In this document: piece by piece, positions 34,521 to 43,601 of the stretch
How positions within the stretch are numbered: position 1 is the first letter of the stretch
Layout of the letters: the number at the start of each line of letters is the position of its first letter
DNA from: UBA1672 sp050633505
Lineage (GTDB): Bacteria; Pseudomonadota; Alphaproteobacteria; Micavibrionales; Micavibrionaceae
Assembly (NCBI GenBank): GCA_050633505.1
Contig: JBOEGQ010000004.1
Span: 558,001-622,000 of the forward strand
DNA: 64,000 bases
Direction: 5' to 3'
Program-made: the position numbers and the translations under genes
The notes under the pieces: model-generated
The model's database searches: none
The model's input: the letters and a program-made list of their open reading frames with translations, nothing else
Told to the model about the DNA's origin: nothing

Positions 34521-35891
34521 CTAGATACCTTGTGCCACAATCGTTTTGGCGTTCATAAACTCATACAAGCCCAGCGCAGATAGCTCTCTGCCATATCCTG
34601 AGTATTTCACTCCGCCAAAAGGAAGTGCGGGATGAGAGGCCGTTAATGCATTGATAAAGGTTGCGCCGCAATCCAGTTCATTAATTGCCGCCTCAATTTC
34701 CACTTCATTTTGAGAACACAAAACAGAACTAAGGCCAAAGCGCGTATCATTTGCCAATTGAATGGCTTCATCCATATCAGATACCTTAAACAACAAGCCA
34801 ACAGGTCCGAACAGCTCCCCTTGATATGCGGGGCTATGAACCGGAATATCCTCTAATAATGCTGGACGATAAAAATTTCCCGGCCCATCAAAAACATCTC
34901 CACCACATAACTTCACGCCTCCCATGGCTATTGTTTCATCCACCTGCGTAACAATTTCTTTCAAGATTTGAGGCGTTGCCAACGGGCCTATATCAATACC
35001 CTCTTCCATTGGGCTACCAACTTTTAACGCCTGATAGCGTGCGATCAGGTTTTCTTTGAACACATCATATATATTCTCATGAATAATATACCTCTTTGCC
35101 GCAATACATGTTTGTCCATTATTCTGCACACGTCCGATTACGGCCAAATCCAAAGCCATTCCCAGATCCGCAGATGGCATAACGATAAAGGGGTCACTCC
35201 CCCCAAGTTCAAGCACGGTCTTTTTAATATGCTTCCCCGCCTGCATCGCCACAGCAGACCCCGCATATTCAGACCCGGTCAACGTCACCGCACGAATACG
35301 TGCATCTGCAATGATAGAGGCAACCTTATCAGAACCGATCAGCAACGTCTGAAAGGCCCCCCTATCAAATCCGCATGCATGAAAGATTTCTTCAATTGCC
35401 AGTGCGCATCCAGATACATTAGATGCGTGTTTTAGCACCCCTGTGTTACCGGCGATTAACGTTGGAATGGCAAAACGAAAAACCTGCCATAATGGAAAGT
35501 TCCACGGCATCACGGCCAGAACAGGGCCTATCGGCAAATAACGAATAAAGCTACGAGATGCGTCAACATCAACCTTTTGATCTTGCAAAAACATATACGC
35601 ATGATCTGCATAATAACGGCAAAGCCCCGCACATTTTTCGACTTCAGATAATGACGCACTATATAATTTCCCCATCTCTTGCGTCATAAGGGATGCCAAC
35701 TGTGCCTTATGCCTTAAAAGATAAGCCTCTACTCGCAGGATAAGTTCGATGCGCTCATCTAACGGACGTGTTCTATACTGTTTGAATGTCTCCTCAGAAA
35801 GAGAGAGCGCCTCCTCAACTTTTTGATCATCATATAACGTGTATTCCTTGATCAGCTCCCCCGTTGCGGGGTTTGTGGTCTGTATTATCAT
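34521..35891 (-). CDS. NAD-dependent succinate-semialdehyde dehydrogenase-like (Sad/YneI type)
   Basis: Aldehyde dehydrogenase fold, 456 residues. Catalytic C262 (NNGQTCIAAKRYI), general base E228 (LELGGSDPF), PWNFP and TGSEYAG cofactor motifs are present. The short N-terminus and the C-terminal KYSGYGRELSALGLYEF are typical of the YneI/Sad group that oxidises succinate semialdehyde. It follows the IalB-family gene by 3 nt on the same strand. Confidence 0.88.
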   Translation of the reverse strand: MIIQTTNPATGELIKEYTLYDDQKVEEALSLSEETFKQYRTRPLDERIELILRVEAYLLRHKAQLASLMTQEMGKLYSASLSEVEKCAGLCRYYADHAYMFLQDQKVDVDASRSFIRYLPIGPVLAVMPWNFPLWQVFRFAIPTLIAGNTGVLKHASNVSGCALAIEEIFHACGFDRGAFQTLLIGSDKVASIIADARIRAVTLTGSEYAGSAVAMQAGKHIKKTVLELGGSDPFIVMPSADLGMALDLAVIGRVQNNGQTCIAAKRYIIHENIYDVFKENLIARYQALKVGSPMEEGIDIGPLATPQILKEIVTQVDETIAMGGVKLCGGDVFDGPGNFYRPALLEDIPVHSPAYQGELFGPVGLLFKVSDMDEAIQLANDTRFGLSSVLCSQNEVEIEAAINELDCGATFINALTASHPALPFGGVKYSGYGRELSALGLYEFMNAKTIVAQGI

Positions 35892-35894
35892 GGC

Positions 35895-36500
35895 TTAGTC
35901 GCCCTTATCTTCTTTCATAACCTGCCCCTCAGAAAATCTTTGGGTTAAACGTAAGACAACATCATCGAATCCATTTACGGATACTGCGTTCCGTATATCG
36001 TCTCCCCCAACCATTGTATAGCCCGCATAGAAAAGCTGTGTTTCACGGAATAATCGCGTAACATCACGCCCTAAATCCAAGTTGATAAAACACCCATTAT
36101 CTTCGATCAAACAAAACTGAAACGGAACGGTAAACGGCTCTTCCTTTGCAAAATACAAATCAATACCGGTTGGTAAAAAAGTACCCATTGGCGCAATCAG
36201 TTTCAACCGAGGTAGAATATCATTACCACGCGCAACAACAGATAGGCGAACAGATAAAACGACCTCTCCCTTTGGGTTCTCTATACGTTGATACCCATAA
36301 CACGTATCACGTCCCGCCTTGTCTTTCTCACACTCATAGCTCCAGCTTCCAATGTCCTCTTTATGCACGACAGGCCGTTCGGCAAGGCGATCTTTATCAC
36401 CGCATTTCTTATCTGAAAACACATGGAAGAGCATCATACCAACTGCGCAGACACCCAAAACAGAAATGAAAAGTGAGAGAATAATATTAAACAAACGCAT
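35895..36500 (-). CDS. Invasion-associated locus B (IalB) family protein
   Basis: It has 201 residues: an N-terminal membrane segment or signal (about 5-28), then a periplasmic IalB-like domain. The pattern W..ECEKD....DTCYGYQ..., LKLIAPMGTFLPTGIDLYF, PFQFCLIEDNGCFINLDL with paired cysteines is that of the family, common in alphaproteobacteria. Function is unknown outside Bartonella, where it is linked with erythrocyte entry. A GGGGGG site precedes the ATG. It is co-transcribed with flanking genes. Confidence 0.82.
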   Translation of the reverse strand: MRLFNIILSLFISVLGVCAVGMMLFHVFSDKKCGDKDRLAERPVVHKEDIGSWSYECEKDKAGRDTCYGYQRIENPKGEVVLSVRLSVVARGNDILPRLKLIAPMGTFLPTGIDLYFAKEEPFTVPFQFCLIEDNGCFINLDLGRDVTRLFRETQLFYAGYTMVGGDDIRNAVSVNGFDDVVLRLTQRFSEGQVMKEDKGD

Positions 36501-36512
36501 CAGATTAGCCCC

Positions 36513-37595
36513 CTAATAAACCCCAAGGCTTTTATAAAGATCTACCAACATCTTTGCCATTTCATATTCTGCGCGTAAGGTTGCCTTTCGTGCATTAAAG
36601 AACTCTTGCTCACTTTCTGCACTATCCTGCATTGTTTTCAACACACTGTGTTGTTCATGCATATAAGCATAGGAGACAAGGGCATGTTCAACATCCATCA
36701 GGTAAGATAAAATGCGCTCTCGAAATTCGATATACGCCGGATCATCACCATAAATCTTTTCAAACGTGTCCAGCGCAACACGCTCAACCGCCCTTCCTGT
36801 CGACACTTTCCACAAGGCGTCTGGCCCCGTAAAGATATCATCAGAAACACCAAAAAACGTGCCAAACATATCACGCCCAAATAGATCTTGTGTCTGCTGC
36901 TCTGATATGGATGGGATATCCCGTGTCAATAGAACACGCGCGACCATGATATCATTTGCCCCCATCATAATAGAAGCCGGGTTCACCAGAATCGGCGTAA
37001 CGTCTGCCTTGGGTAAGGCATGATGATTACGTATAATTTGCTCAACATATTCGGGTAGCAACTTGGTGATACGTGAGATTTTCGCGACCAGGTCCTTTTT
37101 TTGCAAAGAGTATTTATCATGCTGATTTTGTAAGGAAGCGCGTTCTCGTTCAATTTGCGGAGTGGAAGCGCCCCGCGAAATCTGTTGTACATATTCAAGC
37201 AACAACAAATCCTGATTTTGCAAATAGCGATAACGCAAATAGCTCTGCACGACTTCAACAACCAGACGTAATTCCGGTTTACGATAATATGACCGCAAAG
37301 CCTCTTCCTCAAAAGAGCCACTTAAGTTATTACGCGGCAAATCCCGCGCAACAGGGTTCAGGCTGGATGAGGACTCAACAAGACGAATAAGAACTGGATC
37401 CTCAAAAAATGTCCACCATGACGTCAGGGAATGACTGCTCTTTGACGGCAAATATGCATCAGGGTTCAGCCCCCCTGATAAGGCGGCCTCACGCGTCTCT
37501 TCAGGCTCAACAGATAAGCCACGCTCCGCGATTGTCACACACCCCGCAAGCATACTCAGTAACGCAGCCATAAACATTATGCGTTTTTGTGTCAT
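36513..37595 (-). CDS. Divergent TolC/NodT-like lipoprotein, probably degenerate
   Basis: It has 360 residues with a lipoprotein signal (lipobox LAGC, lipidated Cys about 18). Just inside, SWWTFFEDPVLIRLVE...NP matches the start of NodT-type outer membrane factors (compare the divergent gene at 37794). A long helical hairpin pattern follows, including MDVEHALVSYAYMHEQ and a C-terminal EYEMAKMLVDLYKSLGVY. It is about 125 residues shorter than the neighbour and lacks much of the first helical barrel repeat, so a normal exit duct looks unlikely. It could be an adaptor-type lipoprotein derived from TolC. Confidence 0.65.
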   Translation of the reverse strand: MTQKRIMFMAALLSMLAGCVTIAERGLSVEPEETREAALSGGLNPDAYLPSKSSHSLTSWWTFFEDPVLIRLVESSSSLNPVARDLPRNNLSGSFEEEALRSYYRKPELRLVVEVVQSYLRYRYLQNQDLLLLEYVQQISRGASTPQIERERASLQNQHDKYSLQKKDLVAKISRITKLLPEYVEQIIRNHHALPKADVTPILVNPASIMMGANDIMVARVLLTRDIPSISEQQTQDLFGRDMFGTFFGVSDDIFTGPDALWKVSTGRAVERVALDTFEKIYGDDPAYIEFRERILSYLMDVEHALVSYAYMHEQHSVLKTMQDSAESEQEFFNARKATLRAEYEMAKMLVDLYKSLGVY

Positions 37596-37793
37596 GGGAA
37601 TTTTCCTTTTATACTTAAGGTTAAGGATAGCAACAGGCTCAGAAACTTCAACTGCATGTTCCTTTTCTTCCCCAACATCATCACAGGAAAAGCAAAAAAA
37701 ATCGTATATCAGAAAAATTAAATATTTAAACGACGGGTAATACGCGCTACAACGTATGAAATAATAAAATTGTGTTATAAGGATAATCCATAC

Positions 37794-39233
37794 ATGCGGG
37801 CATACTTGCGTTTCCCTGCTATACTCTTATGCAGCCTTTCTCTTTCAGGTTGTATGCACGATATTGGTGCGCGTTTTTCGCAATTTTCGCTTGATACCCC
37901 CTATACACAAGATCAAGATAATACCGAGATCACCGCAGAATCCTTAAACGACTATGCACAACAAGGGTGGTGGCATGTCTATGAGGATGAAGAGCTTAAT
38001 ACATTTATGCTTTTGGCATTTGCCAACAATCCCGACCTTAATCAAATACGCGCACGCCTGGCACAGGCCAGCGCACTGAGAACACGCACCAACGCCTCGC
38101 GCCTCCCTTCACTTAACGTGAACGCTGATAGAGGCACACAAAATGGTGATAATGCAGGGTCATCGGATTTCAACTTATCCGGTGCAGCCAGCTTTGAAAT
38201 TGATTTATGGGGCAAAAACCATGCTAATTACACATCAGATCTCTTAGAAGAACAGGCAAGCCGAGAAGATCTTTACGCCGGAGCCATAAGCCTGAGTGCG
38301 TCTATCGTTGAAAATTGGCTCGATATTCTTTCATTATTGGAACAGGCAGATCTTATTCGTCGTCAGATCGATATCAATGAAACCGTTTTATCCCTACAGG
38401 AAAAGCGTTTTGAAATGGGAACATCCAGCGCGCTTGATGTTCTCCAACAAGAAGAAACCCTCGCCCGTTCGCAAGCACAGCTACCGGATATATTATCCGC
38501 GCAAAAGCAAGCCGCAAACAATCTATCAACGCTAATGGGAATGGTGCCATATGATGGGTTACGCGTTACAAAGAAAAAATTTCCGGCGCCAACTGCCATT
38601 CCTGATGCAGGTTTACCGTCAGAACTTCTTGGAAATCGCCCGGATATAGAGGCTGCATGGCTACGCCTTCAGTCCTCCAATTGGGCCGCCAAAGCCGCAT
38701 GGGCAGATCGTTTGCCACAATTTGATTTATCTGCCACCTACTCCACAAATGCCACAAAACTAGGAAGCCTGTTTAACACATGGCTTTTAGATCTTGCCGC
38801 ACAGCTCTCCGCACCGGTTTTTGACGGAGGACAACGAAAAGCAGAGCAAATTCGCCAAGAAGCCTTATCTGATGAACGATTTCATATCTATCGAGATGTT
38901 GTTCTCAATGCCGTCAACGATGTGGAAAATAGCTTAACCGAAAATATTTACACAGACCAAAAGATAGCGGCACTCGAAAAACAACTGGAAGCGGCAAGAC
39001 GAACTCTGGAACAAGCACAGCTAAGCTATGCCAATGGAAGCAGTAACTATATCAACGTATTGAATAGCCTGAACAGCACACAATCGTTAGAGCAACAAAT
39101 CGCCACAGAAAAACTAGCACAAGCGAAAAGCAGGGTGACGCTCTATCGCGTACTAGGTGGGCGTAGCTGGGCACAACATATATCCCCAAGTGTATCGCAG
39201 GGGATTATCAAGAAGATATATGAAGGACATTAA
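37794..39233 (+). CDS. RND efflux outer membrane factor, NodT-type lipoprotein
   Basis: TolC-family outer membrane channel, 479 residues from the ATG at 37794, which has AAGGAT 9 nt upstream; TTG 37770 is not used. Lipobox LSGC gives a lipidated cysteine near 20. QGWWHVYEDEELNTFMLLAFANNPDLNQIRARLAQA, quoted here only by its ends QGWWHVYEDE and ARLAQA, and LLGNRPDIEAAWLRLQ are family signatures; two duplicated helical halves are visible. It is the first gene of a three-gene RND operon and overlaps nothing (adaptor ATG is 2 nt after its stop). Confidence 0.9.
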   Translation: MRAYLRFPAILLCSLSLSGCMHDIGARFSQFSLDTPYTQDQDNTEITAESLNDYAQQGWWHVYEDEELNTFMLLAFANNPDLNQIRARLAQASALRTRTNASRLPSLNVNADRGTQNGDNAGSSDFNLSGAASFEIDLWGKNHANYTSDLLEEQASREDLYAGAISLSASIVENWLDILSLLEQADLIRRQIDINETVLSLQEKRFEMGTSSALDVLQQEETLARSQAQLPDILSAQKQAANNLSTLMGMVPYDGLRVTKKKFPAPTAIPDAGLPSELLGNRPDIEAAWLRLQSSNWAAKAAWADRLPQFDLSATYSTNATKLGSLFNTWLLDLAAQLSAPVFDGGQRKAEQIRQEALSDERFHIYRDVVLNAVNDVENSLTENIYTDQKIAALEKQLEAARRTLEQAQLSYANGSSNYINVLNSLNSTQSLEQQIATEKLAQAKSRVTLYRVLGGRSWAQHISPSVSQGIIKKIYEGH

Positions 39234-39235
39234 AG

Positions 39236-40441
39236 ATGACTGAAGATAATGATAATGACCTACACAACGCCTCTGGTGCATTCAGAGCAATGATCGCCCT
39301 TCTCATCCTTTGCATCGCGGGCGGGATTGCGTATTATTTCATCAATAATCCCAAGGCCACGGAAAAAGAGGTCGTAGAAGAAACACTTGTCATTCCTGTT
39401 AAAATCGAACCTGTGAAACTTGGCAATTATCCGATCACTATCGAAGCTATGGGACAGGTGCAGCCGGCTCGTCAAATGTCTATAAAGGCGCAAGTCTCCG
39501 GCAAAATAATTAAGACCTCGAATGAATTTATTCCCGGCGGCATTTTCCACACCGACAATGAAATACTGAAAATAGATCCGGCAGATTATGCTCTTGATAT
39601 AAAAGTGAGGCAAGCCGACCTTCAACGCGCACAAGCCTCTTATGCGTTAGAACAAGGGCAACAACAAATCGCAAAGGATGAGCTTAAAATCCTTGAAAAA
39701 AGCACCGGGAAAAAGCTAAAAAGCAGTGATTTAGCCCTTAGAAAGCCACAGCTTCAACAGGCACGTGCAGATCTGGCAGCGGCAAAAGCCAATTTGGATT
39801 TGGCAAAGTTGAGCTTAAGCCGAACCTCAATCGTATCTCCGTTCAACGCCTTGATTAGTGAACGTTTTTCAAATCTGGGAGATGTTGTATCGACGCAAGA
39901 TACAATCGCCACATTGGTTGACACGACTGAATACTGGATTGAAGTTGAACTGCCCGTGCAAGCACTCAAATGGATTACAATCCCTCAAACACAAACAAAG
40001 CAAGCCTCACAAGCCACAATTATTCTCGATGGAGGGCGCGGAGAAAGAATGGGGACGCTCTTACGTGTTACAGGTGTTTTGAACGAGCAAAGCAGGTTGG
40101 CTAATGTCATTATATCTGTTGCCGATCCCCTGCTCATTGAACAAAAAGATCAAAATGTGAAACAGTCACCTCTTATTCTTGAGGACTTTGTACGTGTATC
40201 CATTGCGGGTAAATCCCTTAAAAATGTTGCACGCATCCCCAGATCTTATATACGCGATAACAACACAATATGGATAGAGCGCAGCGGAATTTTAACAATA
40301 AAGACCGTCGAAATAGCCCATCAAGACAGGCACTTCTCCTACATAACAAATGGGTTGAAGGCCGGAGATAATATCGTGACATCAAACATTATAACCCCTG
40401 TAAACGGTATGGAAATCCTTCCGACAAACAACGAACAGTAA
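39236..40441 (+). CDS. RND efflux periplasmic adaptor (membrane fusion protein)
   Basis: It has 401 residues: one N-terminal membrane helix (about 17-35), then the MFP order of beta-barrel/lipoyl half (MGQVQPARQMSIKAQVSGKI, in part AQVSGKI), a helical hairpin (about 125-190, QLQQARADLAAAKANLDLA) and the second lipoyl half (SRTSIVSPFNALISE). It links the permease at 40460 with the outer membrane factor at 37794. Gaps in the operon are 2 and 18 nt. Confidence 0.9.
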   Translation: MTEDNDNDLHNASGAFRAMIALLILCIAGGIAYYFINNPKATEKEVVEETLVIPVKIEPVKLGNYPITIEAMGQVQPARQMSIKAQVSGKIIKTSNEFIPGGIFHTDNEILKIDPADYALDIKVRQADLQRAQASYALEQGQQQIAKDELKILEKSTGKKLKSSDLALRKPQLQQARADLAAAKANLDLAKLSLSRTSIVSPFNALISERFSNLGDVVSTQDTIATLVDTTEYWIEVELPVQALKWITIPQTQTKQASQATIILDGGRGERMGTLLRVTGVLNEQSRLANVIISVADPLLIEQKDQNVKQSPLILEDFVRVSIAGKSLKNVARIPRSYIRDNNTIWIERSGILTIKTVEIAHQDRHFSYITNGLKAGDNIVTSNIITPVNGMEILPTNNEQ

Positions 40442-40459
40442 TTCAGGTATCAGAGCATT

Positions 40460-43400
40460 ATGAGCCATTTTGACGAAGAAGAACTAAAACACATTGCGCC
40501 TGGTCCACTACGTTGGATGGCGTCTAATCCTGTTGCCGCGAATTGTTTTATGCTTATCTGCCTCATTGGTGGTTTTCTGATCCTTGGCCAAAGCAAACAA
40601 GAAGTTTTCCCTGAATTCTCGGTAGACCTTGTTACCACGACAATGAACTACCCCGGGGCAAGCCCGGAAGAAGTCGAGCAAGGCATAATCCTTGCCATAG
40701 AAGATGCCATAAAAGATGTCGATGGTATTAAAGAAATATCGTCATCCGCATATGAAGGATACGGTCATGTTTTGGCAGAAATAGAAGAATCCAGCGCCGA
40801 TGAATCCATTCGTATAACACAAGATATAAAAACAGCCGTAGATCAAATCACAACATTCCCTGTCGATGCGGAAAACCTAACCGTCAGCCTCGCCACAAAT
40901 CAGGAAATCGTTTTGAATATCACGCTCCACGGTGATGTTAGTGAGATTGTCTTGCGCAATACCGCAGAAATGGTTCGAGATCGCTTTGAAGCCGAAGACG
41001 ATATTAACCTTGTCGAATTTCCAAACGTTCTCAATCACGAAATTCATATAGAAGTTTCACAAGAAAATTTACGGCGTTATGGCCTTAGTATTCCTGAAAT
41101 TTCAACTATTATCAGGGACACATCCATCGAAGTTGGCGGTGGTTCTTTAAAAACATCTGCAGGAGAAATTCTCGTTCGTATGGATGAACGCAGAGATTAT
41201 GCCGACGAATTCCAAGACATTCCCATCATTAAGAATGCAAATGGTGCCACCGTATATCTTAGTGATATTGCAACCATATCGGAAGGATTTGAAGATAAGA
41301 TAAAATATGCGCATTTTGACGGCAAACCTGCCATTGAGATGACCATAAACACCACCGGCAAACAAACACCGAGTGGTGTTTCCGCCGCCGCACGTAAAGT
41401 TATCAAGAATCTTAAAAATGAACTGCCTGATGAAATTGATATCTTAATCACTCAAGACAGCTCGATTATGTTCCAACAACGGGCCAATCTTTTAATTAAC
41501 AATGGCTTGCTTGGCCTTATTCTGGTTGTCGTTTTTCTTGCCCTATTCTTGGACATACGCCTCGCCTTCTGGGTCAGCATGGGTATCCCGATATCTTATA
41601 TGGGCGCGTTTTTGATTCTAGGGACAGTCGATGGCTTTTCAATCAATATGGTCTCAATGTTTGCCTTCATTATCGCCCTTGGTATCGTTGTTGATGACGC
41701 GGTTGTTGTTGGCGAGAATATCTATCATAAGCGTGAAATGGGTATAAAGCCACTACAGGCCTCTGTAACAGGTGTGCGTGAAATGTCTATTCCGGTCATG
41801 GTGAGTGTTATAACAAACATTGTTGCCTTTACCCCCATGCTATTCATGCCCGGCTTTATGGGGAAAATCTTTAGCATTATCCCCATGATTGTTATTTCGA
41901 CCTTTATTCTATCCCTATTGGAAAGCCTGTTTATTCTTCCTGCCCATTTGACTTTCAAACAATCAAAGAAAGTTAAAAATAAAGCGCTTCTTTCTATCAT
42001 TTCATTCCAGAAAGGCTTCAACAAACGCTTTGACTCATTTGTGCAAAATATATATGCACCATTCCTAAAGATCTCTGTCTCTTTCCGGTATATTTCCCTT
42101 TCAGTTTTTATGTTCGTTCTTATTGTGATGGGCGGATATGTCGGCGGCGGATATGTCGGGATACAGCTCTTTCCTATTGTAGAGGCTGACTACTCCTACG
42201 CAAAAGCAGTTCTAAAGGTCGGGGCGCCTGAAAAAGAAATCAACGACGTTCAAAATCGTATGATTTCTGCGGCGCACGAAATCATCGACGAAAATGGAAA
42301 AGAACAATTATCCCGCGGCATATACACCTCAGTTAATGAAAATACAGTTGAGATAAAGGCATATCTGACAGATACAGATACCCGCACCATCAGCACAGAA
42401 AACTTCACTGATCTCTGGCGCAGTAAGATCGGTATGATTGAGGGGCTGGAAAGCCTTGCCTTTCAAGCCGACCAAGGTGGCCCGGGTGCGGGTGCCGATT
42501 TAACTGTTGAGCTAGGACACAATGACACAGACACTCTGGAAGAAGCGGCAATTGCTCTGGCCAAAGCATTGGAGGACTTCCCAAGTGCACAAGATATTGA
42601 TGACGGGGCAGAGCAAGGTAAGAAACAGTTCGACTTTACCCTGACGGATCTGGGTTATACGCTTGGCCTGACACCAACAGATGTTGGCAGGCAAGTGCGC
42701 GGTAGTTTCTACGGAAGTGAAGCCGCCAAACAGCAACGCGGACGGAATGAAGTTCGCATTCTGGTTAAACTGACAGAAGAAGAAAGAGAATCTGCATATT
42801 TTTTCCAGAACATGATGATTAAAGCACCAAACGGCAGTGATGTCATGCTAAGCGATGTTGTTGAGGCAACAGAGGGACGTGCATACACCACCATAAGTCG
42901 GCGCGAAGGACGGCGGGTCGTTACAGTTCAGGCCAATGTCGATCCACCATCAGAGACAAACTTAATTCTGTCCTCAATACAAGGGGACATCTTACCGGAA
43001 TTACAAAAACGTTATCCGGGGTTGTCCTATTCCTTTGAAGGACAGCAGGCTGATATGCTCGAATCTCTATCCGCATTGGGAGATGGTATGATCATCGTTA
43101 GCTTTGTCATGTATGGCATTTTAGCCATTCTATTCAAAAGCTATGTCCAACCAATCATGATTATGATTGCCATACCATTTAGTGTCGTTGGAGCCATTAT
43201 CGGGCATTATATCATGGGCTTTTCACTTAGCTTGGTTAGCATGTTCGGAATCATTGCCTTATCCGGTGTTGTGATTAATGACTCGCTCATCCTAATCGAT
43301 TTGGCAAACCGAAAACGCCATGATGGCATGGCATTATTTGACGCCGTTGTTCATGCCGCAACCCAACGTTTTCGCCCTATTCTTCTAACGACTCTGACAA

Positions 43401-43594
43401 CATTTGTTGGGCTGGCACCAATGATGTTTGAAACCTCTCGTCAGGCTCTTTTCCTTATCCCAATGGCGATTTCCTTAGGATACGGTATTATATTTGCGAC
43501 ATTCCTGACACTTGTCCTGATACCGTCTTTATATATGATTATTGACGATATTAAGAAGGGATGTATTTTCATCAAAGAAATCATCATGGAATAA
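40460..43594 (+). CDS. RND efflux permease (AcrB/HAE superfamily)
   Basis: Proton-driven inner membrane transporter, 1044 residues. It has the duplicated architecture of 12 membrane helices and two large periplasmic loops. QEVFPEFSVDLV after helix 1, the helix-4 motif GIVVDDAVVVGENIYH with two consecutive aspartates, MSIPVMVSVITN, and the second-half GVVINDSLILIDLANRKR and TQRFRPILLTTLTTF are diagnostic. The SNPVAANCFMLICLIGG start suggests the heavier multidrug/solvent group rather than classical AcrB. It stops 7 nt before the convergent tamB stop. Confidence 0.93.
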   Translation: MSHFDEEELKHIAPGPLRWMASNPVAANCFMLICLIGGFLILGQSKQEVFPEFSVDLVTTTMNYPGASPEEVEQGIILAIEDAIKDVDGIKEISSSAYEGYGHVLAEIEESSADESIRITQDIKTAVDQITTFPVDAENLTVSLATNQEIVLNITLHGDVSEIVLRNTAEMVRDRFEAEDDINLVEFPNVLNHEIHIEVSQENLRRYGLSIPEISTIIRDTSIEVGGGSLKTSAGEILVRMDERRDYADEFQDIPIIKNANGATVYLSDIATISEGFEDKIKYAHFDGKPAIEMTINTTGKQTPSGVSAAARKVIKNLKNELPDEIDILITQDSSIMFQQRANLLINNGLLGLILVVVFLALFLDIRLAFWVSMGIPISYMGAFLILGTVDGFSINMVSMFAFIIALGIVVDDAVVVGENIYHKREMGIKPLQASVTGVREMSIPVMVSVITNIVAFTPMLFMPGFMGKIFSIIPMIVISTFILSLLESLFILPAHLTFKQSKKVKNKALLSIISFQKGFNKRFDSFVQNIYAPFLKISVSFRYISLSVFMFVLIVMGGYVGGGYVGIQLFPIVEADYSYAKAVLKVGAPEKEINDVQNRMISAAHEIIDENGKEQLSRGIYTSVNENTVEIKAYLTDTDTRTISTENFTDLWRSKIGMIEGLESLAFQADQGGPGAGADLTVELGHNDTDTLEEAAIALAKALEDFPSAQDIDDGAEQGKKQFDFTLTDLGYTLGLTPTDVGRQVRGSFYGSEAAKQQRGRNEVRILVKLTEEERESAYFFQNMMIKAPNGSDVMLSDVVEATEGRAYTTISRREGRRVVTVQANVDPPSETNLILSSIQGDILPELQKRYPGLSYSFEGQQADMLESLSALGDGMIIVSFVMYGILAILFKSYVQPIMIMIAIPFSVVGAIIGHYIMGFSLSLVSMFGIIALSGVVINDSLILIDLANRKRHDGMALFDAVVHAATQRFRPILLTTLTTFVGLAPMMFETSRQALFLIPMAISLGYGIIFATFLTLVLIPSLYMIIDDIKKGCIFIKEIIME

Positions 43595-43601
43595 ACGAAA
43601 A

